NCBI GenBank assembly: GCA_016196565.1
Contig: JACPXK010000091.1
Location: forward strand, 1-64,000
Source: Candidatus Omnitrophota bacterium
Lineage (GTDB): Bacteria > Omnitrophota > Omnitrophia > Omnitrophales > Aquincolibacteriaceae
Direction: 5' to 3'
Length of the DNA: 64,000 nucleotides
The notes beneath the pieces were generated by a model. The model did no database searches. It saw only the letters and a list, made by a program, of their open reading frames with translations, and was not told the DNA's origin. The position numbers were made by a program, and so were the translations under genes. Shown piece by piece: positions 24,762 to 34,467 of this stretch (its first letter is position 1; each line of letters opens with the position of its first letter).

Positions 24762-25383
24762 GGCCTATCTTATCGGAGCGGACGAAAAGCACCGGCTGGA
24801 TTTTCATCTAAGCTGGCTTTCGGGTTTTGTGACCGTTTCTGTGGACCGCAAAGTGGTTTTGAGGAGGCCGTTTTTTTTAAAAATTGATCATTCCCTGGAA
24901 ATCGGAGATTCGGAAAAACACATGGTGACCATTCATTTCAATTTCTTTAATTATTTCCGGGAAATTCTGGCCATGACAATCGACGGCCAGCGTCCGGCCC
25001 CTAGCATGGAAATTCAAACCCATAAAGAAAAATTCGATACGCCCGCCGAGGATGCCGCCTGCGCCTTCCTTTTTGTGAGCATTGTGAATTTGATTTTCGC
25101 GGTCATCGGAACTCTTTATGTTCCCGACCTTGATTCCCTTAATGACCGCCTGCTGCTTTTTTTGGCGGCCTTGCTTTATTTTCTTTTCGCCGTAAAAACC
25201 GCCTTTCATCAGCGGCGCGCTTTGACGGCGGGAACGGGGGTCTTTGTTTTGGATTCGATTTTCCGTTCGCTGACCTATTTTTCCGCCGGAGGAATTATCC
25301 TGCGGGTCGTGATTTTGTTTTATCTTATGGCGGGAATTAAGTACCTTGGGGAGCGGGAGAAGTTCCGCGAACAACCTCACTGA
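24754..25383 (+). CDS. Membrane protein of unknown function (209 aa)
   Basis: The first 90 residues look like a small beta-rich soluble domain (GFVTVSVDRKVVLRRPFFLKI), followed by about four membrane helices from residue 98 onward. No family was recognised. It overlaps the phosphoesterase gene by 8 nt, so the two are probably co-translated, and it runs 47 bases into the convergent gene at 25337-25738. Confidence 0.75.
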   Translation: MHKAYLIGADEKHRLDFHLSWLSGFVTVSVDRKVVLRRPFFLKIDHSLEIGDSEKHMVTIHFNFFNYFREILAMTIDGQRPAPSMEIQTHKEKFDTPAEDAACAFLFVSIVNLIFAVIGTLYVPDLDSLNDRLLLFLAALLYFLFAVKTAFHQRRALTAGTGVFVLDSIFRSLTYFSAGGIILRVVILFYLMAGIKYLGEREKFREQPH

Positions 25384-25738
25384 TTTCGGAACGGTGAAAT
25401 CCTATTTCGCCGCCTTCAATTCTAAGCGTGATCCAATCGCCTTCCTCGGAAACAAATTCTCCGGTCACCTGACTCCCGTTTTTAAGGAGAAGTGTCATTT
25501 CTTGTTTCGGGACCTGTTTGACCGGTTCCATTTCATGTCCCATTTTTTTGGCAAGAGGACCGGTTATCGAACCAAGGACCTTACTGCCCTGGGCGGAGAA
25601 AGAGGTCAAGGGAAGGATGCGGTGAACGGAAGACGGCTCGGAGCCGGTCACGGAAGAGAGGACGAATTCCATCACAAAAAGAACCGCGGCAAGGAGGGTT
25701 AAAAGCCCAAAACTTTGAATGAAAGTTTTTGCTTTTAT
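25337..25738 (-). CDS. Small anchored protein with C-terminal beta domain, unusual start
   Basis: The frame codes for an N-terminal membrane segment (FGLLTLLAAVLFVMEFVL) and a C-terminal part rich in strands (MTLLLKNGSQVTGEFVSEEGDWITLRI), which looks like an SH3/Sm-like fold seen in small regulatory proteins. No ATG, GTG or TTG precedes the membrane segment within the gene; the best site is ATA 25738, eight bases after GGAG and overlapping the stop of the permease gene at 25735. The start is therefore tentative and a frameshift or sequence error is possible. The family is not recognised. Confidence 0.55.
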   Translation of the reverse strand: MKAKTFIQSFGLLTLLAAVLFVMEFVLSSVTGSEPSSVHRILPLTSFSAQGSKVLGSITGPLAKKMGHEMEPVKQVPKQEMTLLLKNGSQVTGEFVSEEGDWITLRIEGGEIGFHRSEISEVVRGTSPAPQGT

Positions 25739-26793
25739 AGATATTTCTCCTGATAGATTTTGGTCAAGGCGAAGAAAATGGAGAGGACCACGGGCGCCAG
25801 GAAAACCCCCATAAAACCATAAAGCTGAAGGCCTCCCAAAATCCCGAAGAAAAGCAGAAAATACGGCAGCTTCGTTTTTTCTCCGATAAGCATGGGCTTC
25901 ATGACATTGTCGATAAGGCTGATGACCAACAGGCCCAGAACAACCAGGACAATGGCTTGGGTGTGTTGGTTGAGTGTGAACAAATAAGCGGCTACCGGCA
26001 CCCAGATTGTAGCGGCGCCGATGACCGGAATCAAAGTAGCAATAAAAGTTGCGCCGGCGAAAAATACTGGCGCCGGAACGCCCAAAATCCAAAAAAGAAA
26101 TCCCGCCACCGTAGCTTGGGTCAGACTTGTCAAAAGCTGCCCTCGTATGACGGCTGCGCAGGTATCGTTAATTTGGCGGAAAATATATTTCTTGTTCCTT
26201 TCTTCTAAAGGCGCAATCTGATAAATGAAGGCATAAATTTGTTTTCCGTCTTTAAGGAAAATGAAAATCAAGAAAACGGTCATAGAAATATTAAGAATAA
26301 CCAAAAAGATGTTTTTGGTGATAACGCCCACCTGAGCGGCGGTTGAATTGACAATGTTTTTGGCGGAAGTAAGAATCCATTCGGTCGTGCTTTGCTTGAA
26401 AGGTTCCCATTGAAAGACGTCGGTTTCGATTTTTTGTACCACGGCCCAGGTATGAATTTGATCGACGGTTTTTTCCAGATGACCGTCGCGGATATAGTTT
26501 GAAATAGACTGATAAAGATCGATGGCCTGACTGGAGATGCTGATGATCAGGAGAACAAGGGGCGGAACAATCATTAAAAAGATCAAGGCGGTCGTGATAA
26601 TGGCGGTGAGGGCATCATTCCATTTAAGTTTCTTTTCAAGGTATTCGTAGACGGGATAAAACGCGAAGGCAAGAATGGCCGCCCAAAAAATACTTTGCAC
26701 GAAAGGGGCAAAAATCTGGAAAATTTGATAAACCACAAAGACTAAAAGCGCGATAAAACAGGAAGCGATAAATTGATCTTTTGTCATGACCAT
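25735..26793 (-). CDS. AI-2E family (PerM-like) transporter
   Basis: The 352-residue protein has about eight membrane helices and the family's typical segments: WAAILAFAFYPVYEYLEKKL near the N-terminus, ATLIPVIGAATIWVPVAAYLF, and GGLQLYGFMGVFLAPVVLS at the end. Members export autoinducer-2 or exchange ions; which applies here is unknown. ATG 26793 and ATG 26787 are both possible. A strong promoter (26795-26822) ends right before them, so the mRNA may be leaderless. Confidence 0.9.
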   Translation of the reverse strand: MVMTKDQFIASCFIALLVFVVYQIFQIFAPFVQSIFWAAILAFAFYPVYEYLEKKLKWNDALTAIITTALIFLMIVPPLVLLIISISSQAIDLYQSISNYIRDGHLEKTVDQIHTWAVVQKIETDVFQWEPFKQSTTEWILTSAKNIVNSTAAQVGVITKNIFLVILNISMTVFLIFIFLKDGKQIYAFIYQIAPLEERNKKYIFRQINDTCAAVIRGQLLTSLTQATVAGFLFWILGVPAPVFFAGATFIATLIPVIGAATIWVPVAAYLFTLNQHTQAIVLVVLGLLVISLIDNVMKPMLIGEKTKLPYFLLFFGILGGLQLYGFMGVFLAPVVLSIFFALTKIYQEKYL

Positions 26794-26794
26794 T

Positions 26795-26822
26795 AGTGTA
26801 ATGATTTATTGGTTTTTGACAA
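26795..26822 (-). promoter_or_regulatory. Promoter of the AI-2E family gene, abutting its start
   Basis: On the minus strand TTGTCA (26822-26817) and TACACT (26800-26795) are 16 nt apart. The expected start point, about 26788, coincides with the two candidate ATGs, and no Shine-Dalgarno sequence is seen. Confidence 0.6.
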
Positions 26823-26908
26823 GAAAAAGGAAAGTCCGCCTTTTTGACAAAGCCCTGTTTAAAGGGTAGGTTCTTGATAAGGACTCCTTTCGCATAAACC
26901 GCTGTGGA

Positions 26909-26935
26909 TTTAGTTTCCTCCGGGTTAGACGATAA
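26909..26935 (+). promoter_or_regulatory. Sigma-28-like promoter before the response regulator gene
   Basis: TTTAGTTT, an 11-nt spacer, then GACGATAA resembles the FliA (sigma-28) consensus TAAAGTTT-N11-GCCGATAA, with three mismatches overall. The same GACGATAA box occurs before the diguanylate cyclase gene at 55495. Confidence 0.4.
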
Positions 26936-26962
26936 AAGAGAGTAATCTGAAGGAGGATTGCA

Positions 26963-27340
26963 ATGGGGGATAAAAAAATTTTGCTGGTGGATGATGATCT
27001 GGATTTTGTCCAGATCCTCGAATTTGACCTTAAAAAACACGGTTATGAAATCCTGACGGCCGCCAACGGGGAAGACGGGCTCGAAAAGCTCAAGATCCAC
27101 AAACCGGCCCTCATTATTCTGGACATCAAAATGCCTAAAATGGACGGGTACACTTTTGTGCGCAGGATCAAAAAAGATCCTGAGACCAAACACATTCCGG
27201 TGATCGTCTTAACGTCTTACGAACCGATGAAGGATATGTTTCAGCTGGAAGGGGTGCAGGATTACGTGGTCAAATCCGTCAACATGGAATCCCTTATTAC
27301 CAGTATTGAAAAAAACCTCAAACGCCCGTCCGCCACTTAA
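26963..27340 (+). CDS. Response regulator, single receiver domain
   Basis: The 125-residue CheY-like protein has the acidic pair DDD (residues 10-12), phospho-acceptor D54 in LIILDIKMP, the switch Thr in VLTSYEP and the conserved Lys in VVKSVNM. It lacks an output domain, so it probably transmits signal by protein contact. It is followed 34 bases later by a large histidine kinase that may be its partner. GAAGGAGG precedes the ATG. Confidence 0.95.
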   Translation: MGDKKILLVDDDLDFVQILEFDLKKHGYEILTAANGEDGLEKLKIHKPALIILDIKMPKMDGYTFVRRIKKDPETKHIPVIVLTSYEPMKDMFQLEGVQDYVVKSVNMESLITSIEKNLKRPSAT

Positions 27341-27374
27341 TCACCAGAATTGTTGAAACCATGACGCCTTGCTC

Positions 27375-29795
27375 ATGAAAGATGCTGCCTTCGAACAATC
27401 CTCCTTTATCAAAGCGTTTACCTACACGTTAAAACAATTCCGCCTTTATTCGGAAAAACATCCCATCACTCAAGAAAGCCTGCGTTCCCTCAGCCGGGAA
27501 GTGGAAAAATTTTTCCAAAAAAAAGACCGCGTTACTTTCGGGACCATCCGTCACCGGCTTATTCTGGACGGCCAGATGGTAAGCGAAAAAGAAACCTCGG
27601 CCCAAGATCTTGCCCGGGAACTGGAGCGGGTGGAAATCGAAGGGCTCACATTGATCAAAGGAATTGATTTAAAAGAGATAACCGATTTTATGCTATTGAT
27701 GTCGCAGCGCCCCAAAGTGATCGAAGGAAAAGGGGGATTCCGGAAGGCCTTTGAAATTCAGAATTTTCAGCATATCCGGATGGTCACAGGAAAATTCAAA
27801 TTGGTGGAAGACGGCCAGGTGGTTGTCTCGGAAGGCGGCGAAGAAAAAGAGGGAGAGGAAGGGCGGGGAAAAACAGGCGCAGGTACGGGACAAGGTTCCG
27901 GAGAGGGGGAAGGCGGAGGCAGCGGTGGAGGTGGAACCGGAACCGGCAAAGGCGGAGGAATAAGCGCCGGCAGACCTTTAGTTAGTATTTCTGAAATCAT
28001 TCAAAAAATGCGGGAAGAAAGAAAAGATCAAGGAGGTCCTGCTCCTGCGGTGGAAGTCGATTCGGAAAAAATTATTGTCCAACTCGAAAAAAGTCCTCAT
28101 GAAATGGCCGAGCTGACTCTGGAGAACGTTAAAGATGCCACGCAGCTGGAACAGGTCATACGCAAAATCGTCAATTTCCTTATCGAAAGCCTGATGTCTT
28201 TTCTCGTGGCCCAAGGCAAAGATATTACGAAGGCCATGGAAAAATTTGCCAAGGAACTTCAAAAGGCCTTGGACCGCCTCGGCAAAGGGGAGGAATTCGA
28301 AGTCCTTAAAAATAAAATCCCAAAAATTTTCGAAGAAGGAACCGATGAGCTTCGTGTACGCATGGTGGTCAAAACTTACCGCGAATATCCGGAAGATTTC
28401 AAAAAACTTCAGAAAATGACGGGGAAATTATTAAAGGATTCGACAATACGCCAGCGGCTTGTTCCCGAAATTAAAGAAGAATTGATCAAAGCAGGACTTG
28501 TCGGCCAAAAGGCGGATTTTCTTTTTGAGCATGTGGAAGAAATTACCACGGAGAAGAAAAAAAGAGTGACGGTCGATGCCGAAGAGCTCGAAATCCTGCG
28601 CCGTAAAGCGGAACAATTTGATCAGGGGGGAGGCGGCGGAGGAGGCGAAGGGGAAGTTGTCACCACCCTCAAGCGGGAAAATAGAAAGCTCAAAGATGAA
28701 AAGGAACGGGTCGACAGCGTCATCCGTAATTTGGCCGAGGGGCTTTTGGTGGTCGACAAGGACGGTAAGGTGGTTTTGATGAATCCTGCCGCCGAAAAAC
28801 TTCTTGGGGTCAAACAGTCGGAGAAAAAAGGGCAGCTTATCACCGACGGCCTTAAATCCGAACACATGATTGCCATGACGTCCGGCAATCTTCGTGATTC
28901 CCAGGACATCGCCAAGCATATTGAGCTTGTCAGTTTAAATGATGAAACCAAAAGGGTGCTTCAAGCCAGCACGGCCGTCATCGAAAATGAAGACGGGAAA
29001 ACCGTGGGGATGGTTTCGGTTTTAAGCGATGTGACGCACGAAAAAGAACTCTCGCAGCTCAAAACAAAATTCGTCGCCAATGTTTCGCATGAGCTTCGCA
29101 CGCCGCTTGTGGCCATTCAAAAATCACTTTCCTTGATTTTGCAAAGGGACGTGGGGGAAGTCAATCCGGAGCAGGAAAAATTTCTTTCTATTGCCAACCG
29201 CAATATCGACCGACTTTCACGTTTGATCAATGACCTTTTGGATATTTCAAAACTGGAAGCGGGCAAAACCGGCCTTCAGCCCAAAAAAGTCCCCGTGCGC
29301 GAGCTTGTCATGCATGTGATTTCCACCCTCGATACATGGGTGCGGGACAAAAAACTAAAAATCGAAACTCATTTTCCTGAAAACGTGGCGGAAGTCGAAC
29401 TTGATCCCGACCGCATTACTCAAGTCGTCACGAATCTTTTAGGCAATGCCGTTAAATTTACGCCGGACGGCGGGACCATTCAGGTGGAAATAAAAAGCGG
29501 CATTAAAGATCCCGCCGTCAGTCCGGGGGATGTCGTGGAGATTGCGGTCAAAGATACGGGCATCGGCATCAGTCCCGAGGATCAGAAAAAACTTTTTGAG
29601 AAATTCGTGCAAGTAAGCCTGCTTCAGCCTTCCGGAGTTTCAAGCACCGGTCTCGGCCTTGCCATTGCCAAAGAAATTGTCGAACTTCATAGCGGGAAAA
29701 TTTGGGTAGAAAGTGAAGCCGGAAAAGGAAGCCGGTTTGCCTTCCGCTTGCCCATCCAGTTTCGATTAAACGAAAAAACCGAAGCGCCTTTTTAG
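27375..29795 (+). CDS. Large PAS-containing sensor histidine kinase
   Basis: The 806-residue cytoplasmic kinase has, in order: an N-terminal helical domain (about 1-150), a Gly/Glu-rich linker (about 150-200), a helical segment (200-415), a Gly-rich spacer and coil, a PAS domain (about 440-550, [25 protein letters not shown]), the HisKA domain with H572 in VSHELRTPL, and HATPase_c with N-box [12 protein letters not shown]1 DTGIGI, F-box FEKF and G2 [11 protein letters not shown]. No membrane segment was seen. It probably phosphorylates the adjacent receiver protein. ATG 27375 has no clear ribosome site; TTG 27369 is another possibility. It overlaps the convergent epimerase gene by 4 nt. Confidence 0.92.
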   Translation: MKDAAFEQSSFIKAFTYTLKQFRLYSEKHPITQESLRSLSREVEKFFQKKDRVTFGTIRHRLILDGQMVSEKETSAQDLARELERVEIEGLTLIKGIDLKEITDFMLLMSQRPKVIEGKGGFRKAFEIQNFQHIRMVTGKFKLVEDGQVVVSEGGEEKEGEEGRGKTGAGTGQGSGEGEGGGSGGGGTGTGKGGGISAGRPLVSISEIIQKMREERKDQGGPAPAVEVDSEKIIVQLEKSPHEMAELTLENVKDATQLEQVIRKIVNFLIESLMSFLVAQGKDITKAMEKFAKELQKALDRLGKGEEFEVLKNKIPKIFEEGTDELRVRMVVKTYREYPEDFKKLQKMTGKLLKDSTIRQRLVPEIKEELIKAGLVGQKADFLFEHVEEITTEKKKRVTVDAEELEILRRKAEQFDQGGGGGGGEGEVVTTLKRENRKLKDEKERVDSVIRNLAEGLLVVDKDGKVVLMNPAAEKLLGVKQSEKKGQLITDGLKSEHMIAMTSGNLRDSQDIAKHIELVSLNDETKRVLQASTAVIENEDGKTVGMVSVLSDVTHEKELSQLKTKFVANVSHELRTPLVAIQKSLSLILQRDVGEVNPEQEKFLSIANRNIDRLSRLINDLLDISKLEAGKTGLQPKKVPVRELVMHVISTLDTWVRDKKLKIETHFPENVAEVELDPDRITQVVTNLLGNAVKFTPDGGTIQVEIKSGIKDPAVSPGDVVEIAVKDTGIGISPEDQKKLFEKFVQVSLLQPSGVSSTGLGLAIAKEIVELHSGKIWVESEAGKGSRFAFRLPIQFRLNEKTEAPF

Positions 29796-30763
29796 CTTTT
29801 TGTGCGTGAAGAAACAGTTTCGCGGGAAGAGTCTGCGCTGAGACGGTCTTTCAAAAGATAATTCAGGACATAATCAAGAATGCCGTCGCGGGTGGAATAT
29901 TGGGGTTTAAACCCGGCGGCCTTTTGGGTGTGGGACATATCGGCCTGAGTGAAATTCTGATAAAAATCATAAGGATTTTCAAAATAGTCGGGCTGAAGAT
30001 CCGTTCCCAAGGCTTCGTTGAGAACTTCAATCACCTCATTAAAGGAAGTCGATTGTCCGGTTCCGGCATTGACCACCGCATTTTCCTTGGCCTTCAATGC
30101 CTGAATCGTAAGCGCCACGATGTCTTTGACGTAAACAAAATCCCGTTTTTGTTCCCCATATTTAAAAACCCGCGGCCTTTTTCCGGCCATCATTTGTAGA
30201 GCAAGTTGATAAATCATGCTGGCTGCGGCGCCTTTGAAAGATTCCCGGGGACCGAAAACATTGAAGTAGCGCAGCCCGACAATTTTGGGGATTTTTCCTT
30301 CATAGGTTTTGGCCAGATTTTCCATCACCCATTTTGAAAAGCCGTAAATATTGTTGGGACGGCCTCCGTGTTCCTCTTTCATGGGAACATTTTGAGTTCC
30401 ATAAACCGCCGCGGAAGAAGCATAAATCAAAGTGGCTTTTTTTGCGGCGGCCAAATCGAGAATATTGCGGAATCCTTCCACATTATCAAACATCATCTTT
30501 TTTTCGTCCAGGACCGTGGTATCCGTAATCGAGGCCAGGTGGAAAATAGCATCGAGAGGACGGTTTTCAAAGCCGTAAAGCCAGTCCTTTTCGGCCGCAT
30601 TGGAGGCCATAAAATCGCCGCCAAAGCCGGACAGATTTTTAAAGCTGGCGCTACGGAAGTCATCCAGAGCGATAAGATTGGTTTTGGGGAATTGATTTTG
30701 AAGTTCTAAAGCAAGATTAGAACCAATAAAACCCGCACCGCCTGTAACAAGAATGTTTTTCAT
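29792..30763 (-). CDS. hldD: ADP-glyceromanno-heptose 6-epimerase-like NAD-dependent epimerase
   Basis: This short-chain epimerase has the NAD(P)-binding [10 protein letters not shown], the catalytic YxxxK in YGFSKWV (with S in YASSAAVYG), and [11 protein letters not shown] with the downstream [22 protein letters not shown] that sets HldD apart from UDP-glucose epimerases. HldD makes ADP-L-glycero-D-manno-heptose for the lipopolysaccharide core. The length, 323 residues, is typical. Its last bases overlap the histidine kinase gene. Confidence 0.88.
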   Translation of the reverse strand: MKNILVTGGAGFIGSNLALELQNQFPKTNLIALDDFRSASFKNLSGFGGDFMASNAAEKDWLYGFENRPLDAIFHLASITDTTVLDEKKMMFDNVEGFRNILDLAAAKKATLIYASSAAVYGTQNVPMKEEHGGRPNNIYGFSKWVMENLAKTYEGKIPKIVGLRYFNVFGPRESFKGAAASMIYQLALQMMAGKRPRVFKYGEQKRDFVYVKDIVALTIQALKAKENAVVNAGTGQSTSFNEVIEVLNEALGTDLQPDYFENPYDFYQNFTQADMSHTQKAAGFKPQYSTRDGILDYVLNYLLKDRLSADSSRETVSSRTKS

Positions 30764-30844
30764 GGGGGTTTATCGTATCTGAATTTAAAAAAAGTTCAAC
30801 CTAAAAAAAGAGTACGGTAAGTCCCCGAATAAAAAGCGCAAGCA

Positions 30845-30873
30845 TTGACTAACAAATGTCGTTAATGTTAGAT
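30845..30873 (+). promoter_or_regulatory. Promoter directly before the small exported protein gene
   Basis: TTGACT (30845-30850) and TTAGAT (30868-30873) are 17 nt apart, with the ATG only 5 nt beyond the -10 box, so the mRNA should be leaderless. CTAACA and TGTTAG form an 11-nt-spaced inverted repeat over the -35 and -10 boxes, a possible operator. Confidence 0.6.
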
Positions 30874-30877
30874 AAAA

Positions 30878-31201
30878 ATGGATAAGAAAAAACATCTTTT
30901 TCCCAAAAAATATCTTTCCGGAATTGCCATTGGATTGCTTTTTTTAAGTGTGTTTTGTGTCCCTTCCGTTTATGCCCAGGATAATATCGGGCTTATTTTC
31001 CGGGGCGTCGCCCGGTTGGTAGGAACGGCTTTTCAAGTGCCGGCCACCATCCTTCGCGATTCTATAACGGGATTTCCTTTTGGTGTTATCGGCGGAGCGG
31101 TGAATGGAAGTTTTCAGGCGGTATCAGGGGTTCTTTCGGGCGGAATGGATATTGCCCGCGGTTCCGCGCCTTATGCCAAATATGCGGCCTTAGCCCTCTA
31201 A
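30878..31201 (+). CDS. Small exported protein, distant TIGR04073 relative
   Basis: A signal peptide (to VYAQ, about residue 34) precedes a Gly-rich segment. Its pattern, FRGVARLVG...ILRDSITGFPFGVIGGAVNG...GGMDIARGSAPY, runs parallel to the TIGR04073 protein at 46050 (VRGTVNIVT...GTPVIGTFEG...GRGVLDIVGSFVPNY). The relation is my visual alignment and is not strong. Length is 107 residues; function unknown. It is convergent with folK, 12 bases overlapping. Confidence 0.65.
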   Translation: MDKKKHLFPKKYLSGIAIGLLFLSVFCVPSVYAQDNIGLIFRGVARLVGTAFQVPATILRDSITGFPFGVIGGAVNGSFQAVSGVLSGGMDIARGSAPYAKYAALAL

Positions 31202-31642
31202 ATCAATCTTTTGCAATCTCCCCATTTCCTTCAGCCGTAAAACTTCCGCAAGTTCTTCAAAGGTTTTTCCCGTTTCGGGATCTTTTTGGCGGGGGGCGAT
31301 TTCCGCCAAAGGAATCATGATGAAGGCCTGATTTTGATAATCCGGCTGAGGCAATAAATCAATATCAATGGTCCGCGGCAAGAATTTGTTCACGGGATCG
31401 CGCTTACGTCCCAAAGCTTCTTCCAGCTTACGCAAGTTTGAGCCGAAGGTTTTCCGGTCATCATCAGAGCGGATACTTAATGCCAAATTCCAAAATTTTT
31501 TATCTCCGGCCGGACCGACGGGCTCGGTTTCATAAACAGAAGAAATTTTTTCGACTTGGAGTTGTTTCTTGAGAAGTTCGAGCGAGCGGGGGATGTTTTT
31601 TTCCGGTTCGATATTAGAACCAAGACTTAAGAAAAAAATCAT
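31190..31642 (-). CDS. folK: 6-Hydroxymethyl-dihydropterin pyrophosphokinase
   Basis: The 150-residue enzyme carries the FolK motifs LSLGSNIEPE, VYETEPVGP with the following FWNLAL, and R-x-P-x-N-K-F-L-P-R-T-I-D-I-D-L-L, which binds ATP and magnesium. It makes the pyrophosphorylated pterin for folate synthesis. It overlaps folB by 4 nt (ATGA), so both are co-translated. folP lies far away at 62273. Confidence 0.94.
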   Translation of the reverse strand: MIFFLSLGSNIEPEKNIPRSLELLKKQLQVEKISSVYETEPVGPAGDKKFWNLALSIRSDDDRKTFGSNLRKLEEALGRKRDPVNKFLPRTIDIDLLPQPDYQNQAFIMIPLAEIAPRQKDPETGKTFEELAEVLRLKEMGRLQKIDLEG

Positions 31643-31995
31643 TTTCTTTGCCGGGTAATTTCGACCCCTACATTTTCAGCCCCGCGAATTGCCCCCGGTT
31701 TTGAAACACGCAATTTGATTTCTGAAATGGGGAAATTGGCAAAAATCGACCGGGCAAGCTTTTCTGCAAGAGTTTCGATGAGTTTAAAGCGGCTTTTTGA
31801 GACGAAGGCAATCATGTGTTTGGAGATGCTCTTGTAATCCACGGTGTCCTGAATGCTGTCGCTTTTGGCCGCGCGGCGGATGTCGGCGGGAATTTCCAAA
31901 TCAATCAAAACCTTTTGACGGATTTTCCGTTCCCAATCAAAAATTCCGATGACGCACCGGACTTCGAGGGACTGAAGAAAGATTTTGTCGGCCAT
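31639..31995 (-). CDS. folB: Dihydroneopterin aldolase
   Basis: ATG 31995 gives MADKIFLQSLEVRCVIGIFDWER, the typical FolB start with the conserved catalytic Glu-x-x segment of the family. The 118-residue product has the expected length and ends in VSKPGAIRGAENVGVEI. FolB converts dihydroneopterin to 6-hydroxymethyl-dihydropterin, the FolK substrate. It shares the folBK operon with a 4-nt overlap. Confidence 0.92.
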   Translation of the reverse strand: MADKIFLQSLEVRCVIGIFDWERKIRQKVLIDLEIPADIRRAAKSDSIQDTVDYKSISKHMIAFVSKSRFKLIETLAEKLARSIFANFPISEIKLRVSKPGAIRGAENVGVEITRQRK

Positions 31996-32069
31996 GGGCG
32001 GGAAGTCTAGCATTTTTCTTGACCCATTGTCCAATTCCCGGGATACTGCACCGTCTCCTTTTGGTTTCT

Positions 32070-33128
32070 ATGACCTCTTATATTATTTCAAACTCAACTT
32101 TAGCTCGAGAAATCAAACCCCTTTGCCCGGTCTTTGGCCATTGCGGGGGGTGCGCTTATCAGGATATTCCGTATGAAGAAGAGCTTGCGGTCAAAGAGGC
32201 GGGATTGAAGGAAATTCTTATCAAGGGACTTTCGCTGCGTCCGGATATTTTTAAACCGATCGTGGCTTCATCCCAGCCCTATTTTTATCGGAGCCGGCTT
32301 GATTTGACGCTCCGCCGCAAAAAAAATGATTTTTTAATGGGATTTCAGCCGGCTTCCAGCCATCAAGTCATTGATATCGCATCCTGTGCAATTGCCCGAC
32401 GCGAGATTTCGGAGTTTCTTCCCGAGCTTAAAAAAATCGCATCCGAGAAACTTCCGGCAAATTACGGAAATGCCAATCTCGTCGTGAAGACTTCCGCAGA
32501 CGGCAGGATCCGTTGGGGCGGTATCGGAAGAAAATCCCTCCGCCTCCAGCCGGAAGATTATTTATGGACGGAAATCGGCGGCAAAAGGATTTTTTATTCT
32601 CTCGATACTTTTTTTCAGGCCAACCTTTCTATTCTCCCGCAAGTCATGAAAGAGATTGCAAGTTTGGTTTCTTTTGACAAAGAAACTTTTTTTCTCGATC
32701 TTTATGCCGGTGTGGGGCTTTTTGGAATTTATTTTTCCGATGCCGTCGGCCGGGTTGCCATGATCGAAGAAGCCCATGATTCCGTGATGCTCATGCGCCA
32801 CAACGCCGCCTATCACAGTTTGAAGGAATCCTCCGTTTACGGAGGAAAAGCGGAAGAAATTCTCCGGCCGCTGCTTGAAACGGCTTCCTCGATGCGGCCC
32901 GTCGCCATGATTGATCCTCCGCGCCGGGGGCTTAGTCCTCAAATGCTTTCCGTGCTCGCGGCAGCAAAAAAAATCGAAGAGCTGCTCTATCTTTCCTGCC
33001 ATCCCGAATCCCTTTTGCGCGATTTGGAATATTTTGTCAAAGCCGGCTGGAAAATCGAAAAAATCATTCCTTTTGATTTTTTTCCCAAAACCGCTCATCT
33101 CGAAACCCTGGTACTTTTAAAACCATGA
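32070..33128 (+). CDS. RumA/TrmA-like uracil-5-methyltransferase, no TRAM domain
   Basis: The N-terminal CPVFGHCGGCAYQ supplies cysteines for a 4Fe-4S cluster, as in RlmD-type enzymes, and the C-terminal half has FLDLYAGVGLFG, IEEAHDSV, DPPRRGLSP and LSCHPESLLRDL. The usual catalytic motif is SCNP; here Asn is His. No TRAM domain precedes the cluster, so this is a short form of about 352 residues. It likely methylates uracil in 23S rRNA or tRNA. ATG 32070 is used, without a strong Shine-Dalgarno sequence. It overlaps trmB at ATGA. Confidence 0.87.
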   Translation: MTSYIISNSTLAREIKPLCPVFGHCGGCAYQDIPYEEELAVKEAGLKEILIKGLSLRPDIFKPIVASSQPYFYRSRLDLTLRRKKNDFLMGFQPASSHQVIDIASCAIARREISEFLPELKKIASEKLPANYGNANLVVKTSADGRIRWGGIGRKSLRLQPEDYLWTEIGGKRIFYSLDTFFQANLSILPQVMKEIASLVSFDKETFFLDLYAGVGLFGIYFSDAVGRVAMIEEAHDSVMLMRHNAAYHSLKESSVYGGKAEEILRPLLETASSMRPVAMIDPPRRGLSPQMLSVLAAAKKIEELLYLSCHPESLLRDLEYFVKAGWKIEKIIPFDFFPKTAHLETLVLLKP

Positions 33129-33664
33129 ACTTTCAGAATACTAACCCTTTGGAAATCGAAATCGGATGCGGGAAAGGAAAATTTCTTTTGGCCCGGGCCC
33201 TGGAATGTCCGGAAATTAATTTTCTGGGTATTGACCGGGTCCAGAAATGGATGAAAATCGGAATAGAAAGATCCCTCAAACGTAAAGCCGAGAATATTAA
33301 ATTTATTAAAGAGGACGCCCGTATTGTTTTGGAAAATCTTATGCCTGGAACCGTATCAGTTTTTCATGTTTATTTTCCCGATCCTTGGCCCAAACGCCGC
33401 CACCGGAGCCGCCGGCTGGTCGGCGAAGCGCTGCTCCGGCTTCTTCACAGCCGTCTTCGCGCGGAGGGTTTCGTGGAAATCGCCACCGATGATTTGGATT
33501 ATTTCTCGGAAATCAAAAAGGTATCGGAAAAAGCCAAAATTTTATGGAAGAATGTCCGGGAAACCGTCAACGAGCGCCTTTATTCTCCGCTTTCCAAAAC
33601 CAACTATGAACTGAAGTATGAAGCGGCGGGAAAAAACCTTTATTATCTGGAGCTTCAAAAATGA
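33125..33664 (+). CDS. trmB: tRNA (guanine-N7)-methyltransferase
   Basis: The 179-residue protein has the SAM site EIGCGKGKFLL, LGIDRVQKWM and the TrmB signature YFPDPWPKRRHRSRRL, followed by the late EIATDD and TNYE segments. It makes m7G46 in tRNA. The start overlaps the previous gene by 4 nt, and its own stop overlaps rluB by 4 nt, forming a three-gene RNA modification operon. Confidence 0.95.
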   Translation: MNFQNTNPLEIEIGCGKGKFLLARALECPEINFLGIDRVQKWMKIGIERSLKRKAENIKFIKEDARIVLENLMPGTVSVFHVYFPDPWPKRRHRSRRLVGEALLRLLHSRLRAEGFVEIATDDLDYFSEIKKVSEKAKILWKNVRETVNERLYSPLSKTNYELKYEAAGKNLYYLELQK

Positions 33665-34467
33665 GAATTGCCAGGGCTTTGGCGCTCGGAGGTATCGACT
33701 CGAGGCGTAAATGTGAAATTCATGTCAGAAACGGAGCCGTCACGGTGAACGGAGAAGTGGTGCGCGATTTGGGAAGGCAAGTGGATCCGGATCAGGACGT
33801 GATTATGTTCCGCGGACGGATGGTGGACGCCAAAACAAATTATGTTTATTTCCTGCTCAATAAGCCGGAAGGTTATACCACCACGGCCTATGATCCTCAT
33901 GCCGAAAAAACCGTTTATGATTTGCTTCCTAAAACGCTTATTGCAGGGTCACGTCAGCCGAAGGCCTCGCGCACCCGTGTGTTTCCGGTAGGACGCCTCG
34001 ACAAAAATTCCACCGGACTTTTGCTGATGACCAATGACGGGGAGCTTGCCAACCGGCTTACGCATCCCCGTTATGAAGTCGGCAAATGGTATGAAATCAA
34101 ACTGGGCCGGGCCCTCGATCCTCGTGACCGCGGCCGTTTATTAAAGGGAGTGGAACTCGAAGACGGTTTGGCGAAGGCCGAAAAAGTCCGCATGCTGACC
34201 AAACGCAATCTTCAACTTTTGATTCGGGAAGGAAAAAAGCGGGAGGTACGGAGAATTTTTGAAGCACTCGGTTATGAAGTCATACGGCTTTGCCGGGTTG
34301 CTTTCGGGCCTCTTATGCTGGGCTCCACCCTTCCCGGCAGGGGACGTTTTCTCACCAAAGCGGAAATCCGCGAACTCCAAATCGCCACGGGCCTTATCAA
34401 ATCCGGTTCAGAAGGCCCAGTATCCCTGCACAAAACGGGAGAGGAAGATTCCGTAGAAGAGCAGTGA
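33661..34467 (+). CDS. rluB: Ribosomal large-subunit pseudouridine synthase, RluB type
   Basis: An N-terminal S4 RNA-binding domain (about residues 1-60) is followed by the RsuA-type catalytic domain with VGRLDKNSTGLLLMTNDG, whose Asp attacks the uridine, and the end motif EGKKREVRRIFEALGYEVIRLCRVAFGPL. It forms pseudouridine in 23S rRNA. RluB is preferred over RluE/RsuA by similarity in length and the S4 domain. Its last 60 bases overlap the convergent glycosyltransferase gene. Confidence 0.92.
   Translation: MRIARALALGGIDSRRKCEIHVRNGAVTVNGEVVRDLGRQVDPDQDVIMFRGRMVDAKTNYVYFLLNKPEGYTTTAYDPHAEKTVYDLLPKTLIAGSRQPKASRTRVFPVGRLDKNSTGLLLMTNDGELANRLTHPRYEVGKWYEIKLGRALDPRDRGRLLKGVELEDGLAKAEKVRMLTKRNLQLLIREGKKREVRRIFEALGYEVIRLCRVAFGPLMLGSTLPGRGRFLTKAEIRELQIATGLIKSGSEGPVSLHKTGEEDSVEEQ

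Noticed and set aside
25739..26092. Upstream part of the minus-strand frame ending at 25337
   Set aside because: It is antisense-free but lies entirely inside the AI-2E gene in another frame, and its translation (basic and aromatic-rich, no hydrophobic pattern) looks like a shadow.
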